Shown here: one piece after another, positions 1 through 8,863 of the stretch
Layout of the letters: every line of letters begins with the position of its first letter
Position numbering within the stretch: position 1 is the stretch's first letter
From: Magnetococcales bacterium HCHbin5
GTDB lineage: Bacteria > Pseudomonadota > Magnetococcia > Magnetococcales > Magnetaquicoccaceae
Reading direction: 5' to 3'
Length of the DNA stretch: 64,000 nucleotides
Assembly (NCBI GenBank): GCA_002753505.1
Contig: PEAG01000001.1
Location: 152,027 to 216,026, forward strand
Translations under genes and position numbers: made by a program
The notes under the pieces: generated by a model
What the model saw: the letters and a program-made list of their open reading frames with translations, nothing else
Told to the model about the DNA's origin: nothing
Databases searched by the model: none

Positions 1-169
1 AGACTCCTTCATTGACTGCCCGGACGGTTTTATCCGTTGATCGGGCGAGCGGATCATCCCCTGTCAAGGGGTACAACTGGTTCAGATTTTAACTTAACCA
101 TTCCCGGTGTCTACCAGAAAATGGCAAAAGGGGTAAAAAAAAATTGCTCCGTCAAAATGAGGTTATGGT

Positions 170-198
170 TTGGCATTTTTTTGCCGATCCTCTATAGT
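170..198 (+). promoter_or_regulatory. Putative sigma-70 promoter for the first gene
   Basis: A -35 box TTGGCA (170-175) and a -10 box TATAGT (193-198) are separated by exactly 17 bases, matching the vegetative consensus at 5/6 and 5/6 positions. The start codon at 317 lies about 110 bases downstream. The rest of 1-316 shows no convincing gene: the open frames there have no good start and lack coding character. Confidence 0.5.
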
Positions 199-316
199 GA
201 GGGCTCTGTGGCAGGCCCCTCTGCCTGGAGAGTGCTTTTCTACGCTGAACCTGCTTTGGCCAGTGTGTCACCTGGAACAGGATGCAGGTGACCGATCCAT
301 TATCGAGGAGAAACAG

Positions 317-901
317 ATGCAACGCTTGGCTTTTTCCCCCTATCGACGCTCCCTGTCTTATGCCCTGGTTGCCGGCACTCTCTGGTTATTGCCCGTTTCG
401 GATGCTTCGGCCCGTTTGGCCAACTGGTACCCCGAAACGCCGATGGAGCAGGTAGAGCAGACGGAGACCATCAACGCCCAGTTGCAGGAGTTGGATCAGC
501 TGCGGGAGGAGCAGTTGATAGAGCGGACCCGGGCGGAAGAGACCTTGGCCGATCTGTTGGACCAGTTGCAAGCGGCCGAAGCGGACCTGAAGGCCCACCA
601 AAAACCGCTGCTGGAGATGACGGAAAAATATCGCCGCACCCAGGCCATCTCCATGGTTGACCCGATGATGGACCCGGCCGCGCAGCGTCAGGAGTACCTG
701 CGGCTCAAACGGGAGACCGAGGTCAATATTCGTGATCGGCAGGACCGGGTGGAGTGGCTCAATCAGCAGATCCAGGCCGCGACTCAAAACTTGGCCGATG
801 CCCGCCTGAAGATGAATGTCACCCTGAGCCAGATTGACCGGCTTTGGAAACATCGGGAAATCATCAGCAAATTGGTCTTTCTGCACGTTGTCAATGATTG
901 A
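317..901 (+). CDS. Secreted coiled-coil protein of unknown function
   Basis: This is a 194-aa protein that I do not recognise. The start at 317 is chosen because GAGGAG (305-310) sits six bases upstream, although the frame is open further 5'. Residues 1-33 look like a Sec signal peptide: a basic start, a hydrophobic core (YALVAGTLWLLPV) and an SDASA cleavage region. From about residue 45 to 175 the chain is rich in Gln, Glu, Leu and Arg with heptad spacing, so a periplasmic coiled coil is likely. A Met/Pro-rich hinge (VDPMMDP) lies near residue 115. The gene is monocistronic, with its own promoter upstream and a strong hairpin downstream. A structural or chaperone-like periplasmic role is possible, but nothing in the sequence fixes it. 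Confidence 0.65.
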   Translation: MQRLAFSPYRRSLSYALVAGTLWLLPVSDASARLANWYPETPMEQVEQTETINAQLQELDQLREEQLIERTRAEETLADLLDQLQAAEADLKAHQKPLLEMTEKYRRTQAISMVDPMMDPAAQRQEYLRLKRETEVNIRDRQDRVEWLNQQIQAATQNLADARLKMNVTLSQIDRLWKHREIISKLVFLHVVND

Positions 902-968
902 TCTTCCAGTGTGAGAGCGCATCTCCATACAGCTCTCCCCAATATTTTTGGACCGCTTTGATCATTGC

Positions 969-1010
969 AGGGCCTGGGAACCGTCGCGGTTCCCAGGCCC
1001 TTGTTGCTTG
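969..1010. terminator. Strong hairpin between convergent genes
   Basis: A perfect 14-bp GC-rich stem (970-983 with 987-1000) has a three-base loop and is extended by an A-T pair at 969/1001. It sits between the convergent ends of the first gene and the efflux operon, so it probably terminates one or both. The T-rich tail on the plus strand is short and imperfect. Confidence 0.6.
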
Positions 1011-1027
1011 GGCTCGCTGTGAGAGTG

Positions 1028-2425
1028 TCAGTGAACACCTCCCCCCAACGCCTTGTACAAGGCCACCTGGTTGATCAAACAGTATCTTTGCGCCACGCGA
1101 ATCTGTTGCTCGATGGCATGAAGGGCCTGCTCCGCTTCCAGTACTGCTTGTCTGCCATCCAATCCGGCCTGGAAACGGTCCCGGATCAGGGCCAGTCGGG
1201 CCCGCTGGGCCGTCCGACTGGCGGCCATGGCCTGGAGACGCTCCAACCAGCTCTCGTGCGAGGTCAGCCCGTCGGCCACCTCCCGAAAGGCCTGCTGTAA
1301 CACCTTCTCATATTCCGCCAACAAAACGGCGCGTTCCGCCTCCACCGCCGCCTGCTCCTGCTGTCGGCGGGAAAAGTCAAAAATGGGCAATTCAAGCTGG
1401 GGCAGAAAGCTCCAGCTGGCACTGCCCGGTTGAAACAGTCCCCGCAACCCCTGGCTGGCACTGCCCACCGAGCTGGTCAGGGTGATGCGAGGCCAAAAGG
1501 CTGCCCGCGCCACCCCAATATTGGCATTGGCCGCCATTAAATGGTGCTCGGCTGCCCGGACATCGGGGCGCGCGGCCAATACCTGGGCGGGTAGCGACTG
1601 GGGCGGTTTGACCGCCAACACTAGGTCGTGCAGTGCAGGCCACGGTTGGAGCGGATCCAGACTTTCGCCGGTCAGTAACTGCAAAGCGTTGAGAGACAAA
1701 GCCGCTTGCCGTTTCAAGTCTGCCAGCTCTGCCCGAACCCCCTCCACCCCGATCTCCGCCAACCATTTGCCCTGGGCCGTCGCAATCCCGGCCTTTTCCC
1801 GCTGGGCCACCAGGGCCCCAATGGCCTGTTGGGCCTTCCATTGGGCTTCGGCAATGACAACCTGTTCAGACAAGCCGCGCCAGGTCAGCCATGTTTCCAT
1901 CACCTGCGAGATCAGAATAACCTGCACAGCCAGCATGCTCTCTTCACTGGCCAGATAGGTGGCCCGGGCGGCCTCTTCCATACTGCGCAGGCGGCCCCAA
2001 AAATCCAGTTCAAAAGCGGGTAGCCGCACACCCACATCCGCCCGCTGGCTGATGGCCGGTTGCCCGCTGGCAGAGAGGTCAGCCGGCACACGCACCGATT
2101 GCTGCGACGCCTCTCCCTGCAGGGTCGGCCATCGGCTGCTGTGCGTTGCTCCCAGCAAGGCCCTGGCTCTCTCCATGCGGGCCGTGGCAGCCTTCAGGTC
2201 ACGGCTGGACTCCAACGCAGTGGAAACAAGCTTTTGCAACAACGGATTGTCATAAAAGGCACGCCAGGGTGGCGGCTGGGGTGCCGACTGCTCTGCCGCA
2301 ATGACGACAGGCCACTGCTTGGGAACAGGGGCTTCGGGCAACGAAAAGGCTGGAGTCAGGGAGCAACCCGTTGTCGCCCAGAGCAACGGCAAAACCGGCA
2401 ACCAGCGCAGACGACGATCCATCAT
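1028..2425 (-). CDS. RND efflux outer-membrane channel lipoprotein (NodT/OprM type)
   Basis: This is a 465-aa outer-membrane factor, the TolC-like exit duct of a tripartite pump. The start at 2425 is chosen because its ATG overlaps the TGA of the pump gene by four bases (ATGA), and because it puts a lipoprotein signal at the N-terminus: hydrophobic residues 9-17, then TTGC with the lipidated Cys at residue 21. Two OEP-type repeats rich in Ala, Gln and Leu follow, and features such as GVRLPAFELDFWGR, PDVRAAEHHL and LPIFDFSRR are typical of the OprM/NodT family. The length suits the family. It is the last gene of the efflux operon, translationally coupled to the pump. Substrates cannot be deduced. 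Confidence 0.93.
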   Translation of the reverse strand: MMDRRLRWLPVLPLLWATTGCSLTPAFSLPEAPVPKQWPVVIAAEQSAPQPPPWRAFYDNPLLQKLVSTALESSRDLKAATARMERARALLGATHSSRWPTLQGEASQQSVRVPADLSASGQPAISQRADVGVRLPAFELDFWGRLRSMEEAARATYLASEESMLAVQVILISQVMETWLTWRGLSEQVVIAEAQWKAQQAIGALVAQREKAGIATAQGKWLAEIGVEGVRAELADLKRQAALSLNALQLLTGESLDPLQPWPALHDLVLAVKPPQSLPAQVLAARPDVRAAEHHLMAANANIGVARAAFWPRITLTSSVGSASQGLRGLFQPGSASWSFLPQLELPIFDFSRRQQEQAAVEAERAVLLAEYEKVLQQAFREVADGLTSHESWLERLQAMAASRTAQRARLALIRDRFQAGLDGRQAVLEAEQALHAIEQQIRVAQRYCLINQVALYKALGGGVH

Positions 2426-5400
2426 GCTGAGTCCCCCCTGTGCGCATCGTGGGTTGCCGGCCTGGAGGCAGATGGGTTGGCTTGCTCCGGGAACAGACGC
2501 CGGACCGTGACAAACAGCACCGGAATCAAAACCAGACCCAACAGGGTGGCGGAGACCATGCCACCCATGACGCCGGTGCCAATGGCGCGCCGACTGGCTG
2601 CGCCGGCACCGCTGGAAAAGACCAGGGGCATCACCCCCAGGATAAAGGCGGCTGAGGTCATGACAATGGGACGAAAACGCATCCGGCACGCTTCCAGAGT
2701 CGCCTCCAGCAGAGGCACCCCCTGGCTGGATAGCGTGCGGGCAAACTCCACAATCAAAATGGCATTTTTGGCAGACAAGCCAATGACGGCCACCAGTCCC
2801 ACCTTGAAATAGACATCGTTGGGCATTCCGAAGCCCAGAACGGCCATCACCGCACCAAAAAGGCCGATGGGCACAATCAGCAAGACCGCAAAGGGGATGG
2901 ACCAGCTTTCATACAGGGCTGCCAGACACAAAAAGACCACCAACAGCGAGAGTCCAAACAGCATCGGCACCTGGGCACTGGAGAGGGACTCTTCAAAGGA
3001 GGTGGCAGACCACTCATAGCCGATGCCGGGGGGCAACTGCTGCACCAGTGCCGCCATGGCAGCCATGGCCTCACCCGTACTGCGCCCCGGGGCGGGATTG
3101 CCGGATATTTTCATGGCAGGCATGCCGTTATAGCGGTCCAGTTTGGGGGAGCCGGTCAACCAACTCGCCTCCACAAACTCTGCCAACGGGATCAGGTTGC
3201 CGGTCCGATTGCGTACCCGAACCGCCAGAATGGCCGCCTGATCGGCACGGGTGTTGGCATTGGCCTGCATTTGCACCTGCAGGATGCGTCCATCCTTGGT
3301 AAAATCATTGACATAGGCAGAGCCCAACGTTACCTGCAGGGTTTCGTTCAATTCGCTCGGCTCGATTCCCAGGGTTGCGGCCTTGGTACGATTGACGGTG
3401 AGCAACAGTTGGGGGCCTGCCTCCTGTCCCTCGGGCCGCACCCCGCCCAGGATGGGCTCCTGAGCTGCCAGTCCCAGCAGTTGATTGCGCGCCTCCAGCA
3501 ACCGTTCCCGACCGACACCACCCCGATCCTGCAAGCGGAGATCAAAGCCTCCCACCGCAGAGAGTTCTGGAATGGGGGGAACGTTGATGGCAAAAATGAG
3601 GGATTGCTTGATCTGTGACAACGCCCCGTTGGCCCGCATGACCAGGGAGCCAACCTGTTGGGTCGGCGTTTGTCGCTCATCCCACTCTTTCAGACGGCTG
3701 AAGACAATGGCCGCATTTTGGCCCCGTCCGAAAAAACTGAATCCACCCACCCCCACCACTTTGGCCACCTCCGGCTGTTGCAGATAATAGTTTTCCACCT
3801 GGGAAAGAATATCCAGCGTCCGTTGCTGGGTTGCGCCAGGGGGCAACTGGATAATGCTGATAAAATAGCCCTGGTCTTCGTCCGGCAAAAATCCCCCCGG
3901 CAGTTTCAATACCAGCCAGCCCGCCGTCGAGGCGATGGCCAGATAAAGGGCCAGATAAAACAGGGGTCGGTGCAAGACAGAGCCGACCAGGGAGCGATAT
4001 CGCTGGCTGGCACGCCAAAACAGCGCGGCAAAAGCCGCCAGAACACCCCGATGATGGCCATGCACACCGGATTGGGGGGGACGGAGCAGGGTGGCACACA
4101 AGGCGGGGGTCAAGGTGAGGGCCATCAGGGCCGAAAAGAGCATCGTCAGCACCAACGTGACAGCAAATTGCCGATAAATGGCCCCCACACTGCCGCTGAA
4201 AAAGGCCATGGGGATAAAAACGGAGGACAATACCAGGGTGATGCCGACGATGGCCCCAAAAATCTGGCCCATGGCCTTTTCGGTAGCCGGGCGGGCGGCC
4301 AGGGACTCCTCGGCCATGACCCGCTCCACATTTTCCACCACCACGATGGCATCATCCACCACGATACCGATGGAGAGTACCATGGCAAACAGGGTCAACA
4401 CGTTGATGGAGTATCCCAGCAGATAGATGCCCACCAATGCCCCTGTCAATGCCACCGGAACCACAATGGTGGGAATCAGGGTGGCACGCAGGTTGCCCAG
4501 GAAAAGATACATGACCAAAAATACCAGCACCATGGCCTCTGCCAAAGTGATGAGGACTTCGTGGATGGAGATGCGGATAAAGTTGGAGGTATCGTAGGGA
4601 ATATCCCAGGCAATACCCGCCGGGAAAAATTTTTCCAGCTCCCGCATACGCTCCTTGATCCGTTGGGCTGTCTCCAGGGCGTTGGCCCCGGGTGCCACCT
4701 TGATCCCGATGGCTGCCGTGGGTTGGCCGTTGAGGCGGGCGCGAATGGTATACTCCTGCGCGCCCCACTCCACCTGTCCCACATCCTTGAGGCGCACAGT
4801 GGAGCCATCGGGCGCGGCACGCAAAATCACATTGCCAAAGGCTTCGGCACTCGACAGCCGGCCACGGACCAGGATCGGTGCATTGATCTCCTGACCCGGC
4901 AGTGCAGGCAACTGGCCCAGCTCCCCGGTGACCAGTTGGCTGTTCTGGGCCCGAACGGCGCGCAGGGCCTCACCCGGTGAGATGCCAAACTCGGCCAACC
5001 GCACCGGATCCAGCCAAATGCGCATGGCATACTCGGTTCCAAACAGATTGGCCTCGCCGACACCGGGTACACGGCGTAAATGTTCCAACACCGAACCCGC
5101 CGTGTAACTGCCCAGGGCCACCGGGTCATGGGTGAGATCGGGAGAAAAAATGGTGATAAACATGAGATAGTTGCGGCGGGATTTGACGACCGTGATTCCC
5201 TGCCGCCGCACCTCCTCCGGCAGGCGGGCCTCCACCCGTTTGATGCGGTTCTGGGCATCCACCGAGGCAATGTCCAGATTGGTGCCGGAGGCAAAGGTGA
5301 TGGTCAGGGTCATGGTGCCCATGGAGTCACTGGCCGACTCCATGTACAGCAGATGCTCCAAACCGTTCATCTCCTGCTCGATCAGGGCTGTGACCGTCTC

Positions 5401-5577
5401 TTCCACCACCTGGGCGGATGCACCTGGATAGGTTGCCGTAATCGCAATCGCGGGCGGTGCCACGTCAGGGTATTGGGCCACCGGCAGCTTGCTCAGGGAG
5501 AGCAGGCCGGTCAGAAGGATAACCAGGGCAATAACCCAGGCAAAAACAGGGCGATCAATAAAAAATCTTGGCAGCAT
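2422..5577 (-). CDS. RND multidrug efflux pump, inner-membrane transporter (HAE-1/AcrB family)
   Basis: This 1051-aa protein is the proton-driven drug exporter of the AcrB/MexB/MexF type. The N-terminus (MLPRFFIDRPVFAWV) is characteristic of the family. The proton-relay residues are in place: the Asp pair 408-409 inside GIVVDDAIVVVENVERV and Lys 937 inside GLSAKNAILIVEFA. Two sets of six membrane segments and two large periplasmic loops fit the standard fold, and the length matches AcrB (1049). It lies nine bases after the adaptor gene and overlaps the channel gene by four bases, so the three are one operon. No local repressor gene is visible next to it. Confidence 0.96.
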   Translation of the reverse strand: MLPRFFIDRPVFAWVIALVILLTGLLSLSKLPVAQYPDVAPPAIAITATYPGASAQVVEETVTALIEQEMNGLEHLLYMESASDSMGTMTLTITFASGTNLDIASVDAQNRIKRVEARLPEEVRRQGITVVKSRRNYLMFITIFSPDLTHDPVALGSYTAGSVLEHLRRVPGVGEANLFGTEYAMRIWLDPVRLAEFGISPGEALRAVRAQNSQLVTGELGQLPALPGQEINAPILVRGRLSSAEAFGNVILRAAPDGSTVRLKDVGQVEWGAQEYTIRARLNGQPTAAIGIKVAPGANALETAQRIKERMRELEKFFPAGIAWDIPYDTSNFIRISIHEVLITLAEAMVLVFLVMYLFLGNLRATLIPTIVVPVALTGALVGIYLLGYSINVLTLFAMVLSIGIVVDDAIVVVENVERVMAEESLAARPATEKAMGQIFGAIVGITLVLSSVFIPMAFFSGSVGAIYRQFAVTLVLTMLFSALMALTLTPALCATLLRPPQSGVHGHHRGVLAAFAALFWRASQRYRSLVGSVLHRPLFYLALYLAIASTAGWLVLKLPGGFLPDEDQGYFISIIQLPPGATQQRTLDILSQVENYYLQQPEVAKVVGVGGFSFFGRGQNAAIVFSRLKEWDERQTPTQQVGSLVMRANGALSQIKQSLIFAINVPPIPELSAVGGFDLRLQDRGGVGRERLLEARNQLLGLAAQEPILGGVRPEGQEAGPQLLLTVNRTKAATLGIEPSELNETLQVTLGSAYVNDFTKDGRILQVQMQANANTRADQAAILAVRVRNRTGNLIPLAEFVEASWLTGSPKLDRYNGMPAMKISGNPAPGRSTGEAMAAMAALVQQLPPGIGYEWSATSFEESLSSAQVPMLFGLSLLVVFLCLAALYESWSIPFAVLLIVPIGLFGAVMAVLGFGMPNDVYFKVGLVAVIGLSAKNAILIVEFARTLSSQGVPLLEATLEACRMRFRPIVMTSAAFILGVMPLVFSSGAGAASRRAIGTGVMGGMVSATLLGLVLIPVLFVTVRRLFPEQANPSASRPATHDAHRGDSA

Positions 5578-5586
5578 GGCGCAATC

Positions 5587-6792
5587 CTACCGACTGGCAG
5601 AGGCGGGCGAGCCGGGGGCCGATTGGCTGCCGGATCCCACAGCGGGGGGAGGGGCCACCCAATCCTTGGGTGTTACCACGCTGCCCGGACGCGCCTTTTG
5701 CACCCCATTCAGAATAACCTTTTCTCCCTCCTTCAACCCCTCTGTCACGATCCAATCCTGGCCGGAAAAGCCACCGGTCTGGATGGGGCGCGGCGTGACT
5801 TTTTGTTGTTCGTTCACCATCAACACAATCTGTCCCTGTGGCGCAGCCTGCACGGCCCGTTGCGGTACCGTAACCCCTTCGGCGGTGGCCAGGGCAAGTT
5901 GTACCTGAACATATTGTCCGGGGAGTAAAATTTTGTCTGGATTGGGAAACTCTGCCCGCAACGCCACCGAACCGGTCAAGGGGTCCACCGCCATGTCGGT
6001 AAATTGCAGCTTGCCCGGCTGCGGGTAGGGGATATTGTCCTCCAGCAACAGGCGAATATCCACCTCTTGAACAGGCTGGGCCCCTCCCTGCCGCATGGCA
6101 CGCCGCAGGCGGAAAAACTCTGGACTGGATTGGCTGAAGTTGACCCAGATGGGATCCAGCTGTTCAATGGTGGCTAGGTGGGTCGCCTCTTTCTGGCCCA
6201 CCAATGCCCCTTCGGTGACCAAACTGCGACCGATACGACCCTCGATGGGCGCGGCAATGTGGGCATATTCCAGGTCAATACGGGCCCGATGCAGACCGGC
6301 TTCCGCCGCCTCGGCCTCGGCCACGGCTTTTTTGTACTGGGCCTCAGCCTGCTCAAACTCCTGCCGGCTGACCGCATGGCTGGCCAGCAGCGGTTGCATC
6401 CGTTCCATGGTCTGTTTGGCCAACTGGCGTTCCGCCTGGGAGCGGTCCAGCAGGGCTTGAGCCGTCTGCAGCTGGCTCTCCAGCGGGCGGGCATCCAGCC
6501 GATAGAGCAGGGCACCCGCCTTGACCTCTGATCCTTCGCTGAAAAGACGCTGTTCGACAATGCCCGCCACCCTGGCGCGGATTTCCGCCGTCCGTACCGC
6601 CTGCAGACGACCGGGAATTTGCTGTTGCAAAGCAATGGTCTTGCGCACGGCCGACACCATCTCCACCTCCATGGGGGGAGGGGCCGCTTTGGCAGCGGCC
6701 GTTTTATTGCCGGAGTTGTCGCTGGCACTGCAACCGGCCAGCAGCAACCCCCACGAGGCGGCAATGAACAGGGATAACGGGCGGGGAAACAT
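5587..6792 (-). CDS. RND efflux periplasmic adaptor lipoprotein (AcrA/MexE type)
   Basis: This 401-aa membrane-fusion protein links pump and channel. The ATG at 6792 is preferred over a GTG two codons upstream because AGGAG lies five bases before it. An LLLAGC lipobox places the lipidated Cys at residue 21. The usual order follows: a barrel-sandwich half (VRTAEIRARVAGIVEQRLF), a long alpha-hairpin, the second lipoyl half (IAAPIEGRIGRSLVTEGALVG), a beta-barrel and a membrane-proximal domain. It is the first gene of the efflux operon. A 129-base gap separates it from the glycosyltransferase gene upstream on the same strand, so a shared transcript is possible but not shown. Confidence 0.95.
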   Translation of the reverse strand: MFPRPLSLFIAASWGLLLAGCSASDNSGNKTAAAKAAPPPMEVEMVSAVRKTIALQQQIPGRLQAVRTAEIRARVAGIVEQRLFSEGSEVKAGALLYRLDARPLESQLQTAQALLDRSQAERQLAKQTMERMQPLLASHAVSRQEFEQAEAQYKKAVAEAEAAEAGLHRARIDLEYAHIAAPIEGRIGRSLVTEGALVGQKEATHLATIEQLDPIWVNFSQSSPEFFRLRRAMRQGGAQPVQEVDIRLLLEDNIPYPQPGKLQFTDMAVDPLTGSVALRAEFPNPDKILLPGQYVQVQLALATAEGVTVPQRAVQAAPQGQIVLMVNEQQKVTPRPIQTGGFSGQDWIVTEGLKEGEKVILNGVQKARPGSVVTPKDWVAPPPAVGSGSQSAPGSPASASR

Positions 6793-6921
6793 GACCACTC
6801 CTTGTCAGACAGGTACGCTGATGGGGCACTGTTGCGTGCAGCCTTTCGCTGCCAAGCAAAACGGGGTCATTGTATGCCTGGGCAGGGCAATACGCCAGGA
6901 TCTGTTGAGGTTGCCACCGCT

Positions 6922-8586
6922 TCAGCGGCGGGCTACCACCACCCGCTTGGGATCGACATGGATTGTGCGCATCGGCAGTCCGCGCAGGGACCATGCCGCA
7001 AAATCCTGTTGATCAAACACAGCCACCGCCTGCGGTGCGGCCAGCCACTGTTCCTGGAAGCGGCTCTCCTCTGCCAGCCACTTTTCCGGCTCCTGTTGGA
7101 TGCCAAACTTCAGCTCTCCCTGGTATTTGACCAGCACAATGTTGCGGTTCAAATAGAATGGCAGCGACTGGAAATAACAGTCGACAAAATAGACCGGCGT
7201 GTTGGCGTCCGCGACAGCGGCAATGGCGGTTGCCGCCTGACGGCTGGAGTTGGTGGCGGAAAAGCTCTGTGCCCCCCAGGCGAGCAGTTGGACAGCCAGC
7301 AGGGTGGAGACAACCAGCGAGGCCAGGGCGGTCGCGCCCCGACACCGTTGCCAAAGCGAGATCCCCACCGCCACCCCCAAAACGGAACCGGCTGCCAGAA
7401 TCCAGGGACGCGCATCCAACAGCATGGCAACCGGGTAGAGTCTGTTGGCAAACAGTGCCACCTGTGTCCCCGCCGCCAGCAACGAAACAGCCAGAATGGC
7501 GGCCATTCGGCTCTCCCAGCCGACCGCCAACAGGCTGTCGCGGGAGAGGTGACGGCCCAGCAGCAGGGCGAGGGGAGGGAAAAGGGGAAGAATATAGGGG
7601 ATCAACTTGGATTGAGAGAGGGAAAAAAAGCAGAGAATAAACACCATGTAGACCCACAGCAATCGTACCGGATCAAAGCCCCCGGCGCGTTCCGCAAAAC
7701 CGGGCCGTAACAAAACCACCACGCTCCGATGGCTCCAAGGCATGCTGCCCAGCAGCAACACCCCAATAAAATACCATCCTGCACCACCCCGACCATGCGC
7801 GGTCTGGGTGTATCTTTCCAGGTGTTCATGAATAAAAAAAAAGTGCAAAAATTCCGGATGGAGCCGGCTCATGGCAACAAACCAGGGGGCGGAGAGGAGC
7901 AAAAACAGCAAAATCCCCCATTTTAACTGCATATGTCGCCACAAACCCCAATCCCGTTGCCAGAGGGTATAGAGGATCAGACTGGCACCCGGCAGCAACA
8001 GTCCGATCACCCCTTTGCTCAGACAGGCCCCGGCCAGGGCGGCCCAGGCCAACAGCATATTGTTGCGGCAGGCGCGGGGATTGTTGTCACGCTCCGTCTG
8101 GGCCACCATCAGGGCCCCCATGCCCAGCATCAGCCAGACGGAGGTACTCATATCCAGGGTATTGAAATGGCCCAAGACACCATACAGGAACAGGCTGGCC
8201 AGAATCATGCCGGCGTACCAACCGGCGGTGGTGCCAAACAGGCGGCTGCCGACCCGAATCACCCATAAAATGCCCACAAACCCCATGAGGGCTCCCCACA
8301 ACCGACTGCTGGCGGCATGAACACCCCACTGCTGATAAAAAAATGCGGTCGCCCAATAGTGCAAAGGGGGTTTTTCAAAATAGTTAAAACCGTCCAGACG
8401 GGGCGTCAGCCACTCTCCGCTGACAACCATCTCCCGGGGAATTTCCGCATAACGCCCCTCATCCGGCTCATTCAGATCCCGGTATCCCAGCAAGGAAAAC
8501 CATAACACGCCCAGGACGATCAGCAGTGCCAGCCCCCAGGGTGGTCTCTGCTGTTGGGAAACCGCTTCGCTCGACTCGTTTGCCAT
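6922..8586 (-). CDS. ArnT/PMT-family (GT39) membrane glycosyltransferase
   Basis: This 554-aa polytopic protein resembles ArnT, which moves an aminosugar from undecaprenyl phosphate to lipid A, and more widely the GT39/GT83 transferases. The start at 8586 has GGAG seven bases upstream. After the first membrane segment, the catalytic-loop motif DLNEPDEGRYAEIPREM (about residues 37-53) is well kept, and FEKPPLHYW follows. About a dozen hydrophobic segments are spread through the chain, ending in a soluble C-terminal domain. Without the arn pathway genes beside it, lipid A modification is only a guess; the acceptor could be another glycan or a protein. Confidence 0.88.
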   Translation of the reverse strand: MANESSEAVSQQQRPPWGLALLIVLGVLWFSLLGYRDLNEPDEGRYAEIPREMVVSGEWLTPRLDGFNYFEKPPLHYWATAFFYQQWGVHAASSRLWGALMGFVGILWVIRVGSRLFGTTAGWYAGMILASLFLYGVLGHFNTLDMSTSVWLMLGMGALMVAQTERDNNPRACRNNMLLAWAALAGACLSKGVIGLLLPGASLILYTLWQRDWGLWRHMQLKWGILLFLLLSAPWFVAMSRLHPEFLHFFFIHEHLERYTQTAHGRGGAGWYFIGVLLLGSMPWSHRSVVVLLRPGFAERAGGFDPVRLLWVYMVFILCFFSLSQSKLIPYILPLFPPLALLLGRHLSRDSLLAVGWESRMAAILAVSLLAAGTQVALFANRLYPVAMLLDARPWILAAGSVLGVAVGISLWQRCRGATALASLVVSTLLAVQLLAWGAQSFSATNSSRQAATAIAAVADANTPVYFVDCYFQSLPFYLNRNIVLVKYQGELKFGIQQEPEKWLAEESRFQEQWLAAPQAVAVFDQQDFAAWSLRGLPMRTIHVDPKRVVVARR

Positions 8587-8809
8587 TTTCAAACTCCAAC
8601 ATCAATCCATTCACGCCACACCGGAGGACTCTAGCACAATCAGGTCCGTTGCATGGAGTGCTTTTGTTACTGCATCGTTGCACTGGATGACAGCATCGAC
8701 CAAAGGGTTGCAACACCCGTTGCATGGCGGTTTTATTGCAAAATTTCGCACTTCCCCCGCTCTTTTTTGTTGCCATTCCATGCTGATTCTGTGAGAATGG
8801 CCGGTCATT

Positions 8810-8821
8810 TTTTGTTACACT
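8810..8821 (+). promoter_or_regulatory. Possible extended -10 promoter for the signalling operon
   Basis: The 277-base divergent region 8587-8863 holds no gene. A TGT-TACACT extended -10 motif (8813-8821) lies about 43 bases before the kinase start, without a good -35 box. The match is weak and the site is given as a candidate only. Confidence 0.25.
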
Positions 8822-8863
8822 CTGTGCGCCACTGATTGAATTCCCCTTTGAGGAAAGGTTGGC

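Noticed and set aside
37..291. An 84-codon plus-strand frame at the left edge
   Set aside because: It overlaps the promoter of the first gene and lacks a ribosome site and coding character.
3658..4980. A 440-codon plus-strand frame opposite the RND pump gene
   Set aside because: The composition (Gly, Gln and His rich) is typical of the antisense of a GC-rich membrane protein gene, and the minus-strand pump is intact with all key residues.
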